64,000 nucleotides of DNA from Demequina capsici (GCF_032102965.1 NZ_CP134880.1:1488001-1552000); one strand, 5' to 3'. Shown: positions 16,674 through 24,509, numbered from the stretch's first letter. The notes: generated by a model from the letters alone, not told the origin. Program-made: numbers and translations.

Positions 16674-17192
16674 GTGAGCGACTACCGCAGCCCAGTCCAC
16701 CTCGCGGACGCACACGACGTCACGGGCTTCCGCTGCACCAGCGATGAGCTCACCACCTGGCTGCAGAAGCATGCGCGGGGATCCCACAAGGGTGGCCACA
16801 CCCGGGTCGCCGTCGTCACGCCCAGCGACAGCGCCGACGTCGTCGCGTACTACGCGATCGCGATGGGATCCGTCGCCCCTGCCCAGGCAACCGCGCGTAT
16901 GACTTCCGGCGGTGGCCGCCACCCGGTCCCCGTGATCGTTCTCGCGCGGCTCGCCGTGGACGAACGCCACACAGGAAAGCGTCTCGGACGGGCACTCCTG
17001 CTCGACGCGATCCGTCGCTCCGTCGCAGCCTCCAGTGATATCGGCGCCCGAGCGATCGTCGTGCACTGCAAGGACTCCGCAGCCAAAGACTTCTACTTGA
17101 GCGCCGTCCCCGAATTCGCCGAACTCCCCCACGACCCGATGGCACTCGCATTGCTACTCAAAGACGCACGCGCATCGCTCGGAATCGGCTGA
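16674..17192 (+). CDS. GNAT-family toxin (TacT-like aminoacyl-tRNA acetyltransferase)
   Basis: A 172-residue GNAT acetyltransferase. It has the N-terminal FRCTSDELTTWLQKHARGSH motif of TacT-type toxins. The acetyl-CoA loop is RLAVDERHTGKRLGRALL (about residues 99-116), where the family has Q/RxxGxG/A; here it reads H-T-G-K-R-L-G. The C-terminal DFYLSAVPEFAELPHDP holds the likely catalytic Tyr. TacT toxins acetylate the amino group of charged tRNAs and halt translation; this activity is inferred from family and gene pairing. The start is GTG at 16674. Located between tRNA-Pro copies B and C. Confidence 0.86.
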   Translation: MSDYRSPVHLADAHDVTGFRCTSDELTTWLQKHARGSHKGGHTRVAVVTPSDSADVVAYYAIAMGSVAPAQATARMTSGGGRHPVPVIVLARLAVDERHTGKRLGRALLLDAIRRSVAASSDIGARAIVVHCKDSAAKDFYLSAVPEFAELPHDPMALALLLKDARASLGIG

Positions 17193-17261
17193 GCACGTCC
17201 GGCCACTTCACCGGAACAACGGCTGCGCCTCCACTCAACCCCGGGCGCACGAAGCGGCGCA

Positions 17262-17423
17262 TCAGGACCCCTTGTTGCGGGCCTTCGACTGCTTCGGCGG
17301 CAGTGCGCTCACCTGAGCCAGGGCGAGGCCGATCCATTCGCTGAGCAGCTCGGGCTCGTCCCTCCAGGCTGCGGGCGCGACGAGGTAGCCGCCCGTGGCC
17401 GGACCGGGCTTAGGGATCTGCAT
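17262..17423 (-). CDS. Mini-gene matching the C-terminal half of a TfoX-like domain
   Basis: A 53-residue frame starting at an ATG with GAGGAGG about 6 bases upstream. Its sequence, GYLVAPAAWRDEPELLSEW then LAQVSALPPKQSK, lines up with the end of the TfoX-like protein encoded at 5308-5709 (GYASLPPDL, then YVATLPPKAPK). The FGSVG-containing first half of the domain is missing. Either it is a decayed TfoX gene whose remaining part still has a start signal, or a real shortened protein. It lies between the TacT-like gene and the SRPBCC gene. Confidence 0.5.
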   Translation of the reverse strand: MQIPKPGPATGGYLVAPAAWRDEPELLSEWIGLALAQVSALPPKQSKARNKGS

Positions 17424-17476
17424 CGTCGCCTCCTCAACCCCAACGCGTTTGCGCCGGCATGCCCGCAGGTGCGGGA

Positions 17477-17905
17477 TTAGGACTCGAGGAGCTCTTTCGC
17501 CTTGTCAAGCGCGGCCATCTCACCGTCCATGCTCTTCTGCACCGGCCCGCCCATGAACAGCTTCTTCAGACCACTCACCTCGACATCCAGCGAGAACGTC
17601 ACTCTCGTCCGGTCACCTGCCGACACGAAGCTGTAGATTCCGACCGGGCGCACGGGCCCTGTCACCGTCTTGGAGGCATACCTGGTCGGCGCCGTGAGCT
17701 CGGTAATCTCGACGTTCGCGTCGATCGAGCGGCCACCCGGCCCGGCGACCACCCGGCGTACCACGGCGCCGACGCGCGGCTGCCCGTCGAGAAGCATCTC
17801 CTTGACGCCGCCACGCCACTTCGGGTCGTTGGCGGGGTCAGTGAAGAAGGCGTAGACAGCGCTGATCGGTGCGGAGATCTCGACGGTGCGGGATGCGGAC
17901 GGCAT
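17477..17905 (-). CDS. SRPBCC family protein
   Basis: A 142-residue START-like protein beginning MPSASRTVEISAPISAVYAF, with FTDPANDPKWRGGVKEMLL after it (the usual N-terminal strand, helix and W-containing loop). Further strands include VRRVVAGPGGRSIDANVEI and RTRVTFSLDVEVSGLKKLF, and it ends in an amphipathic helix. The type resembles polyketide-cyclase/dehydrase-like SRPBCC proteins; ligand unknown. The ATG at 17905 is chosen over a GTG at 17923; neither has a clear ribosome site. It is followed, 53 bases on, by the TfoX-like mini-gene. Confidence 0.75.
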   Translation of the reverse strand: MPSASRTVEISAPISAVYAFFTDPANDPKWRGGVKEMLLDGQPRVGAVVRRVVAGPGGRSIDANVEITELTAPTRYASKTVTGPVRPVGIYSFVSAGDRTRVTFSLDVEVSGLKKLFMGGPVQKSMDGEMAALDKAKELLES

Positions 17906-18279
17906 GGGATCCGTATCTCGCACGAGCCGGCACGGGGGCAGTCATCCTCTCGCGTCGAGCGAGGCGCGAACAGCGGCCTCCGAGAAGACCCGCTTCGCCT
18001 CGAAGTCCTCGCCCTCATCATCAGCAAACCGGGCTACCCGCGAGACGACACTGTACGTTTCGACTGCTCCGCGCGGATTAGCGATCGCCGCGACCATGCG
18101 GAACTTCAGCGTGATGCTCTTTGGTCCGCCGCAGTGCCTAGCAACGTCCAATCTGGCTTGCGACCGGCGAGGCTACCCCGCTCTGGATCGCTCAGATCGA
18201 CGCGTCGAGTGCCGAACCAATTCCACCGACTCGCCCCATACCGCTGGGAAACTAACGTTCATGGCGTTAGTATCCAAGC
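17906..18279. other. Intergenic region upstream of abiE, one doubtful small frame
   Basis: In these 374 bases the only frame of note is 17942-18151 on the minus strand (69 residues, containing ITLKFRMVAAIANPRGAVE). It has no ribosome site and no recognised relative, and could be the tail of a decayed gene. GC content is lower than in the flanking genes. The abiE promoter and operator occupy 18251-18273. Confidence 0.35.
18251..18273 (+). promoter_or_regulatory. abiE operator and leaderless promoter
   Basis: A perfect inverted repeat, ACTAACG (18251-18257) and CGTTAGT (18265-18271), overlaps a -10-like TAGTAT at 18268-18273. Transcription would then begin at about 18280, the A of the abiEi ATG. 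No ribosome site precedes that ATG, which fits a leaderless transcript. AbiEi antitoxins are known to bind inverted repeats upstream of their own gene. Confidence 0.55.
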
Positions 18280-19443
18280 ATGCAGGCACGCGAAGCGCTA
18301 AGAACACTAGCTGAGGCGTCCGAGTCCCAGTGGGGCATGGTCACTTCGGCTCAGGCCAGTGTGCGCGGCGTGAGCCACATGAACCTCAACCGCCTGACCG
18401 AGTCCGGGGACCTGGTCCGCCTGGCGCACGGGGTCTACAAAGATGCTGGCGCACCCGGCGGCCAACACGACGAACTTCGCGCGGCGTGGCTTGCATCGGA
18501 CCCGGCACGTCTTGCGTGGGAGCGACTTCGGGACGAGCCCAGCAAGGTCGTCGTCTCGGGAGAATCTGCGGCCGTTCTGCATGACATCGGGGACTTCCGC
18601 GCGGTGCGCAGCGAGTTCACCACACCGCACCGCAAGCAGACTCAACGACCCGACGTGCACTACCGGACACGCACCCTAACGCGCGACGACATCACAGTCC
18701 GAGAAGGCCTGCCCGTAACCACCGCGGAGCGCACCATTGCCGACCTCGTCGAGCAGCGCGCACAGCTCGACCACGTCGGCGACGCGCTCCGAGACGCCAC
18801 CCGCAAGACGAAGTTTGACTCCGCCCGCCTCGTGGAACTGCTCGGCCCGCTCGCCGAGCGCAACGGCCACGCCAAGGGCGACGGCAACGCACTGCTTGAG
18901 GAACTGCTCGAGGTGGCGCACATCGATCTGAAGAGCCTGTCGCGACAGATCGTGGACATGCCAGACCTCGGTGCACTTGTTGCACGCGACTACCTCGCGG
19001 CGAATGACGTATCTGCACTTCTCGATAGCCCCGCGCTGCAGTCGGCACTCGAAGCACAGACAAAGCAGATCACAGCACTGACCACCACACTGAGCGAGAC
19101 CGTGCTGTCCGCCTTCCCCTCGATCGACCAACTTGCTCAAGCGATCGCCTCGGCCACTGCGACGTTCGACTCCGCTGCTCTGCGCGCAGCTCTCGATACC
19201 CAGGCGAAGCAGGTCGCCGCCATGTCACAGACGCTGGAACGGCTGGTGACGTCCCAGGCAGCCGCCCTCCCCAACATCCAGCAGGCGATCGCGAACCTCA
19301 GCGCTGCGGGCATCGCTGCGCGTGCCACAAGTGCACAGAAGCGCGTCAGCGAGGCGATCGTCGCCGCTGACTGGGCGATGCTCGCCCAGGTTGCACAGCA
19401 CCATGCCGGCGTCGACATCGACACCGTCGAGGCGAAGCCTTGA
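18280..19443 (+). CDS. abiEi: AbiEi-like type IV antitoxin with extended C-terminus
   Basis: A 387-residue protein. Residues 1-55 form the AbiEi N-terminal winged helix (GMVTSAQASVRGVSHMNLNR, then GDLVRLAHGVYKD). A COG5340-type domain follows to about residue 190 (VVVSGESAAVLHDIGD, EGLPVTTAERTIADLVE). The family is usually 200-290 residues. Here an extra, mostly helical tail of about 140 residues contains two similar units, SALEAQTKQITALTTTL (from about 255) and AALDTQAKQVAAMSQTL (from about 303), 48 residues apart. It overlaps the toxin start by four bases (TTGA). It should repress the operon and counteract the nucleotidyltransferase partner. Confidence 0.85.
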   Translation: MQAREALRTLAEASESQWGMVTSAQASVRGVSHMNLNRLTESGDLVRLAHGVYKDAGAPGGQHDELRAAWLASDPARLAWERLRDEPSKVVVSGESAAVLHDIGDFRAVRSEFTTPHRKQTQRPDVHYRTRTLTRDDITVREGLPVTTAERTIADLVEQRAQLDHVGDALRDATRKTKFDSARLVELLGPLAERNGHAKGDGNALLEELLEVAHIDLKSLSRQIVDMPDLGALVARDYLAANDVSALLDSPALQSALEAQTKQITALTTTLSETVLSAFPSIDQLAQAIASATATFDSAALRAALDTQAKQVAAMSQTLERLVTSQAAALPNIQQAIANLSAAGIAARATSAQKRVSEAIVAADWAMLAQVAQHHAGVDIDTVEAKP

Positions 19444-20342
19444 ATTCCGAGCCCTACACGTCCGCCGCCGGGGTCGAGGCGGCTATCCGTGACGCGGCAA
19501 GACGCGCCTCCGCGGCGGATCCGTCGATCACGATGTCAGACCGAATCGCCCAGGAACACTTCCGCCGCTTCCTGAGCCGCGTGTTCTCCGAGGCCGACGA
19601 ATCCGGATGGGTGCTCAAGGGCGGCACCGGCGTCCTCGCGCGAGTCGGATCAGCGCGGACGACCAGCGACGTGGACCTGTTCCGTACGGGGCTCTCCCTC
19701 GAAGGTGCCCTTGCCGACCTGCGACAACTCGCTGCCGTCGACCTCGGGGACTACTTCCGGTTCGAATACACGGGCCATCGCAGCTCCATAGGCGGCCAGC
19801 AGGCATACGCCGACGGCTACCGCGTCAGCTTCGACGTCTACGTCGGCGCGAACAAGCGCGGCGCGCTCAACGTCGACCTCGTCGTCAACGTCGTGATCAC
19901 CGACGATCCGACGGTGACGGCGCCGGCGAACAGACTCCATATCCCGAGGCTGGCAAGCCACGACTACCGCCTCTACCCCGTCGTCGATCAGATCGCCGAC
20001 AAGGTCTGCGCCACGATCGCCGAGTACAGCGGCAAGCCCTCCACCCGGGAATGGGATCTCGTCGACCTCGTGGTGCTGGCTACTACCGAGGACGTCGACG
20101 CCGACAAGCTGCGACGATCGCTCGTAACGGAAGCACGCGTACGGGGCCTCGAGATCCCCGACCGTTTCACCGTCCCTCCTTCTTGGGGACGACGGTACGC
20201 GAAGGACGCCAAACCCGTGCCCGCCTGCGCGAACTACCGGACCGTCGCGCTCGCGGCGCAGCTCATGAACGCATTCATCGACCCGGTGCTCCGCGGCGAA
20301 GCCACAGGTACCTGGTCGCACGTCGATCTCGGGTGGAAGTGA
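19440..20342 (+). CDS. abiEii: AbiEii/AbiGii-family nucleotidyltransferase toxin
   Basis: A 300-residue DUF1814 nucleotidyltransferase. The core motif is WVLKGGTGVLARV followed by SARTTSDVDLFR (about residues 57-82), i.e. GG and DxD as in AbiEii/MenT toxins. Further conserved elements include NVDLVVNVVI and YPVVDQIADKVCATI. Some relatives (mycobacterial MenT) add nucleotides to tRNA 3' ends and block translation; AbiEii aborts phage infection in Streptococcus. The start is a rare TTG overlapping the antitoxin stop, implying coupled and probably low-level translation. Located between tRNA-Pro copies B and C. Confidence 0.87.
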   Translation: MNSEPYTSAAGVEAAIRDAARRASAADPSITMSDRIAQEHFRRFLSRVFSEADESGWVLKGGTGVLARVGSARTTSDVDLFRTGLSLEGALADLRQLAAVDLGDYFRFEYTGHRSSIGGQQAYADGYRVSFDVYVGANKRGALNVDLVVNVVITDDPTVTAPANRLHIPRLASHDYRLYPVVDQIADKVCATIAEYSGKPSTREWDLVDLVVLATTEDVDADKLRRSLVTEARVRGLEIPDRFTVPPSWGRRYAKDAKPVPACANYRTVALAAQLMNAFIDPVLRGEATGTWSHVDLGWK

Positions 20343-20654
20343 CCTCCGAACCGCGTGAGCATTCCAACTCAGGCGCACCTCCGCCCACTCGCGCCGCGAG
20401 TCGAGGTAGACGCGACGCGATCGAGACGCCGGATTCGGTTCGGCGAGAACAGGCACAGACAGCACATACCTGTCTCGCACTCTGTCGACTATGGGGCCGC
20501 GTGGGCGAATCCTTCGAGCGCAATTGGCTCGACCGCCCGACTCCAGTCGGTCTGACTCGCCGGGGCGAGTTAGACCGACACCGCTTTCGCCCTCTGAGCA
20601 AGTGCCCTGCAAGCGCCCCAAAGTGATGACTAGGCTCATATTCAGGCCCAAGCA

Positions 20655-20697
20655 GAAGAGCCGCCCTCCTAGCATTTACCAGGAAAAACGGCTCTTC
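20655..20697 (-). terminator. Terminator-like hairpin after the displaced tRNA-Pro 3' half
   Basis: GAAGAGCCG (20655-20663) pairs with CGGCTCTTC (20689-20697) across a 25-base loop. On the minus strand it lies 6 bases beyond the end of the tRNA-Pro remnant, so it probably was the original tRNA terminator, displaced with it. Confidence 0.5.
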
Positions 20698-20702
20698 ACA
20701 AC

Positions 20703-20745
20703 GTCGGGCTGACAGGATTTGAACCTGCGACCCCTTGACCCCCAG
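20703..20745 (-). pseudogene. Displaced 3' half of tRNA-Pro(GGG)
   Basis: On the minus strand this begins in the anticodon loop (CTGGGGG), continues through TCAAG (3' anticodon strand) and an intact T-arm (GCAGG-TTCAAAT-CCTGT), and ends in CAGCCCGA, the acceptor 3' strand plus discriminator base. The 5' half is missing here. It pairs perfectly with the 5' half at 26083-26115: acceptor CGGGCTG with CAGCCCG, anticodon stem CTTGA with TCAAG. This suggests that the two were once one gene. Confidence 0.7.
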
Positions 20746-21211
20746 GCGTCGAGGAACGTCGATCGGACCGAGTTTCGGAATGATTCCGCGGGTCAGATCA
20801 TTCAGATCCCGTCATGAGAATCATGGTTATGCATGATTCTGGTCCCCGTTTGGTCCCCTCTGCGAAGGCACGCGAGGGGTCTAAGAGGTCTCGGTTTGGG
20901 CGGAACGATCCGAAAGTTCCCTCACCTTGTTCGCCGAAGCTTGCCCCGGACAAGGGGTCTTGACCCTCTCGCTCCACCTGATCGGCCATCTGCCAGAGTG
21001 GCCTCCCAGGACGTGAAGGGCCGCATGACTCTGGCCCACCTTCTGGTCCCCCGTCAATCGGGATATCACCGAGGTCCCGCGAGGTGGCACAGTTCCGCCT
21101 GTGTTGCAGAAGTGATGGGCCGCGTCGGGGTTGTTGAGGCAGAGGGGGAACCGGGCGACACTTCAGCAGCTATTCGCGACGGTCTGCGACTCGTTCAAGA
21201 GGACGACATGA

Positions 21212-22135
21212 TCAGCCGACCAGGGCGCGCGTCTCGGTCGCCGCGCTGGCGTCCCCTAGCAGCTCGAGCAGGTGCGCCGCGGGGGCGTCGACGGGAACAC
21301 GCGCGGTCGAGACGACCGAGACGGTCCACGACGGCCCGGCAGTCCCGGGCAGGGTGAATACGCGGAGCCCCGCCGCCTGAGGCTTGGCCGAGACGTGCTG
21401 CGGAACGATGGCGACGCCGAGGCCGCGCCCAACGAGGTCGAGTAGCGTGTGCACGTCGTTGACGGTGCAACGTACGCGGCGGCTCACTCCCTGAGCGGCG
21501 AGCCTCTCGTCGTTGATGTCTCGGACGCCCCAGGAAGGGGTGAAGTCGATGAAATCGGCGCCCTCGAGTTGCCGCCAGGTCACCTCGGGACGCGAGCCGG
21601 ATGACGCGGCGAGCGGATGATTCGGGGCAGTCAGGAGAACCAGTGACTCCTCGCCTAATGTGCGGTGCGGCAGTGCACCGAGGTGCTTGGTGGACGCGAC
21701 GAAGGCCACGTCGATGTTGCCGGCGCGGGCCAGGGCGATGAGGTCCTGCGAACCCGCCTGCGTGAAATGTGTCTCGACGCGGGGGTGGCGGCGATGGAAC
21801 CGCTCCAGGAGGCCGACCACGTCGACGAAGCCCAGACACTGCTCCGACCCCACCCGCAGAGACCCGGTGACTTCGCGGCTCGCCGTGACCACGGCATCGC
21901 GGGCGGCGACCGCCTGAGCGATCATCTGGCGCGCGTGGGGCAGTAGCACCAGACCCGCCTCAGTCAACTCGACCCGGCGCGTGGTCCTATCGAACAGCGG
22001 AGTACCCAGCTCCTCCTCGAGGCTGCGGATGGCCGACGAAAGCCCTGATTGAGAAATGCCGGTGAGCTCCGCGGCGCGCGTGAAGTGGCGCTCCTCGGCG
22101 ACCGCGAGGAGGTATTCCATTTGACGCAAGTCCAC
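21212..22135 (-). CDS. LysR-family transcriptional regulator
   Basis: A 307-residue LysR regulator. The N-terminal winged helix reads MDLRQMEYLLAVAEERHFTR, then ISQSGLSSAIRSLEEELGTPLFDR with the canonical S-S-A recognition helix. The effector domain starts at about residue 90 (GSLRVGSEQCLGFVDV). It is transcribed divergently from two aldo/keto reductase genes across a 122-base gap containing a TCTAG-N11-CTAGA site, so it most likely controls them. The start is GTG at 22135, 8 bases after GGAG. Effector unknown. Confidence 0.9.
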   Translation of the reverse strand: MDLRQMEYLLAVAEERHFTRAAELTGISQSGLSSAIRSLEEELGTPLFDRTTRRVELTEAGLVLLPHARQMIAQAVAARDAVVTASREVTGSLRVGSEQCLGFVDVVGLLERFHRRHPRVETHFTQAGSQDLIALARAGNIDVAFVASTKHLGALPHRTLGEESLVLLTAPNHPLAASSGSRPEVTWRQLEGADFIDFTPSWGVRDINDERLAAQGVSRRVRCTVNDVHTLLDLVGRGLGVAIVPQHVSAKPQAAGLRVFTLPGTAGPSWTVSVVSTARVPVDAPAAHLLELLGDASAATETRALVG

Positions 22136-22180
22136 TCACATCTCCAGCTTCTCAATCCCAGAACAAGCACCGGTTGGACT

Positions 22181-22201
22181 TCTAGATTACCGCTTCCTAG
22201 A
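22181..22201. promoter_or_regulatory. LysR-type T-N11-A operator
   Basis: TCTAG (22181-22185) and CTAGA (22197-22201) form a perfect inverted repeat with an 11-base spacer, the classical LysR recognition geometry. It lies midway between the divergent regulator and aldo/keto reductase genes. Confidence 0.65.
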
Positions 22202-22257
22202 GTGAGGACGCGGCGCCGGACGGCACCGCTACGAGGACCTCACGAAGGAACATGTAG

Positions 22258-23115
22258 ATGCAGCAGCGCACCATCGGTAATCGGACCGTATCGGCGATCG
22301 GCCTCGGCGGCATGCCCATGTCGATCGAGGGCCGCCCCGACGCGGACCGCTCGATCGCCACGATCCACGCCGCCCTCGAGGCCGGCGTCACCCTCATCGA
22401 CACCGCGGACGCTTACCACCGCGACGCGAACGAGGTCGGCCACAACGAGGAGCTCATCGCCCGCGCCCTGCGCGAGTACGGCCCCGGCGCAGCCGACGTG
22501 CTCGTCGCGACCAAGGGCGGCCACCTGCGTCCGGGCGACGGCTCCTGGACGCGCAACGGCGACCCGGAGTACCTCAAACGCGCCGCGAAGGAGTCCGCCC
22601 GCCGCCTCGGCGTCGACGCGATCGGCCTGTACCAGTTCCACCGTCCCGACCCGGCGGTGCCGTACGCCGACTCGGTCGGCGCGATCCGCGACCTGCTCGA
22701 CGAGGGCGTGATCCTGATGGCCGGCATCTCCAACGCCGACGTGGCGCAGATCGACGAGGCCCGCGAGGTGCTCGGCGGGCGGCTCGCATCGGTGCAAAAC
22801 CAGTTCTCCCCCGCGTTCCGCTCCAGCCAGGGTGAGCTCGAGCATTGCGCCGAGCTCGGCATCGCCTTCCTGCCGTGGAGCCCCCTCGGGGGCATCGCGG
22901 GCGCGAAGGACCTCGCCGACCGTCACGGCGCGTTCCAGGAGGTCGCGGACGAGGTCGGCGCCAGCGTGTACCAGGTGACCCTCGCCTGGGAGCTCGCGCT
23001 CGCGCCCGTGGTGATCCCTATCCCCGGCGCGTCCCGCCCCGACAGCATCCGCGACTCTGCCCGCGCACCAGAGCTCGTCCTGACGAGCGACCAGGTCGCC
23101 CGCCTGTCCGCCTGA
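22258..23115 (+). CDS. Aldo/keto reductase
   Basis: A 285-residue NADPH-dependent oxidoreductase with a TIM-barrel fold. The catalytic tetrad is visible: Asp48 and Tyr53 in DTADAY, Lys86 in VATKGG, and the His of YQFHRPDP. The NADPH site at the C-terminus is IPIPGASRPDSIRDS. The ATG at 22258 has GAAGGAAC upstream. It lies 21 bases before a second aldo/keto reductase and opposite a LysR gene. The substrate, presumably a carbonyl compound sensed via the LysR protein, is unknown. Confidence 0.9.
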   Translation: MQQRTIGNRTVSAIGLGGMPMSIEGRPDADRSIATIHAALEAGVTLIDTADAYHRDANEVGHNEELIARALREYGPGAADVLVATKGGHLRPGDGSWTRNGDPEYLKRAAKESARRLGVDAIGLYQFHRPDPAVPYADSVGAIRDLLDEGVILMAGISNADVAQIDEAREVLGGRLASVQNQFSPAFRSSQGELEHCAELGIAFLPWSPLGGIAGAKDLADRHGAFQEVADEVGASVYQVTLAWELALAPVVIPIPGASRPDSIRDSARAPELVLTSDQVARLSA

Positions 23116-23136
23116 TCCCGACACGAGGAAGAACCG

Positions 23137-24069
23137 ATGAAGACCTTTACCCTGCCCGGCACCGACATGGTGGTGCCCAACGTCGTCCTTGGACTCATGC
23201 GGATCCAGGACAAGACCGACGAGGAGGTCCGCACGCTCGTGAGCACCGCGCGCGACGCGGGCATCACGTTCCTCGACCACGCCGACGTCTACGGCAGCTC
23301 CAAGCACGGCTGCGAGCGTCGCTTCGCGGAAGCGCTGAAGCTCACCTCGTCCGAGCGCGAGCAGTTCATCATCCAGTCGAAGGCCGGCATCGTCCGCGAG
23401 GGGCCGTACTTCGACTTCTCCTACGAGCACATCATCGAGTCAGTGAACGGCTCTCTCCAGGCGCTCGGCACCGACTACCTCGACATCCTCCTGCTGCATC
23501 GCCCCGACGCGCTCGTCGAGCCGGAGGAGGTCGCCCGCGCGTTCGACGAGCTATCGGCCGCCGGCAAGGTGCGGGCGTTCGGCGTCTCGAACCAGACCCC
23601 CCGCCAGATCGACCTGCTGCGCAAGCACGTCACCCAGCCGATCGTGGCGAACCAGCTGCAGCTGTCGATCACGCACGCGCCGATGATCGCCCAGGGCGTC
23701 GCGGCGAACATGCAGGGCCTCGACCAGTCGATCGTGCGCGACGACGGGATCATCGACTACTGCCGCCTGAACGACATCACGATCCAGGCTTGGTCGCCGT
23801 TCCAGGCCGGATTCTTCGACGGCCCATTCCTGGGATCCGACCGCTACCCGAAGCTGAACGCGGTCGTCGATCGGCTTGCGGAGCAATACGCCGTCCCGGT
23901 CGAGGCCATCGCGGTGGCCTGGATCACTCGCCACCCGGCGCAGATGCAGGTCGTGCTCGGCACGACCACGCCCGACCGCGTGGCCGCCGCCGCGCAGGGA
24001 TCAGACCTCCCGCTGACGCGCGCCGAGTGGTACGAGCTGTTCCGCGCCGCGGGCTACTCCGTGCCCTGA
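23137..24069 (+). CDS. Aldo/keto reductase (YdhF-like)
   Basis: A 310-residue aldo/keto reductase, closest in style to E. coli YdhF. Asp47 and Tyr52 in LDHADVYG, Lys in IIQSKAGI and His in LLLHRPDAL complete the tetrad. AWITRHPAQMQVVLGTTTPD is the family's cofactor region. It is only distantly similar to the reductase 21 bases upstream, so the pair is not a recent duplication. GAGGAAG precedes the ATG. The operon ends at the hairpin at 24082-24124. Confidence 0.9.
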   Translation: MKTFTLPGTDMVVPNVVLGLMRIQDKTDEEVRTLVSTARDAGITFLDHADVYGSSKHGCERRFAEALKLTSSEREQFIIQSKAGIVREGPYFDFSYEHIIESVNGSLQALGTDYLDILLLHRPDALVEPEEVARAFDELSAAGKVRAFGVSNQTPRQIDLLRKHVTQPIVANQLQLSITHAPMIAQGVAANMQGLDQSIVRDDGIIDYCRLNDITIQAWSPFQAGFFDGPFLGSDRYPKLNAVVDRLAEQYAVPVEAIAVAWITRHPAQMQVVLGTTTPDRVAAAAQGSDLPLTRAEWYELFRAAGYSVP

Positions 24070-24081
24070 CCCTGGCTAAAT

Positions 24082-24124
24082 GTGCGTCGGGCGCCGCCTC
24101 CCTCGAGTACGGCTCCCGACGCAC
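24082..24124 (+). terminator. Terminator of the aldo/keto reductase operon
   Basis: GTGCGTCGGG (24082-24091) and CCCGACGCAC (24115-24124) form a perfect 10-base stem 12 bases after the stop codon. Confidence 0.7.
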
Positions 24125-24289
24125 GTCATCGGCGCGCGATTCCAGGTGTCCTTCACGCACAGGGGAGGGCGATACCGTTCAGGAGAAGCGCGAACAGGCG
24201 ACTTGCGGCGTCCTGGCGTCGACGCGACGAGCCACGATGAGGGCGATTCGCCCAGCGCGTGCGAGACCTCATCGGGCTCCACCCCTACG

Positions 24290-24478
24290 GGCATCCCGCT
24301 CCACGTTCTTCAGGACATCCTCGACCATGCCTCCGTCGAGACCACCGGCGGCTACCTGCGTCCCGATGACCGCCACCTCGCCTCCGCCGCAGAACAAGCC
24401 GGTGCCTTCCCCGCCCGGTCAACCGGAAGCAGCAGCCCGTCCCGCCACTCAGGCCCGTCGAGGTCGCTGGGAGCCTGA
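24290..24478 (+). pseudogene. C-terminal fragment of a tyrosine recombinase (integrase)
   Basis: The frame encodes GIPLHVLQDILDHASVETT followed by GGYLRPDDRHLASAAEQAG. This is the end of a phage-type integrase, with the catalytic His in LDHAS and the nucleophile Tyr in GGYLRPD. Everything upstream (N-terminal and core domains, the RHxR box) is missing or unreadable. The frame ends at a TGA lying inside the left inverted repeat of the adjoining IS element, so the insertion may also have replaced the native C-terminus. It is evidence that the C-to-right-end interval once was an integrative element. Confidence 0.65.
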
Positions 24479-24509
24479 CCCGGTTTCCCGGACGGTTCTT
24501 GTGTGTTGA

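Larger units (their letters stand above)
20343..21211. other. 869-base gap with island junction C
   Basis: No intact gene was found. 20655-20697 is a terminator-like hairpin and 20703-20745 the 3' half of a tRNA-Pro. CGGAATGATTCCG (20776-20788) is a palindrome. 20818-20839 is an inverted repeat (GAATCATG and CATGATTC, 6-base loop). 20835-20859 holds a tandem GGTCCCC repeat that recurs at 25767-25791. Minus-strand frames at 20798-20989 and 20881-21090 are not convincing proteins. The stretches 20343-20654 and 20860-21211 show nothing further. Confidence 0.5.

Noticed and set aside
17942-18151. 69-codon minus-strand gene
   Set aside because: No ribosome site, no recognised family and ordinary length for a chance frame; left as a remark in the intergenic entry.
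20833-21357. 174-codon plus-strand frame at island junction C
   Set aside because: Overlaps the end of the LysR gene antisense, Arg-rich, no homology recognised.
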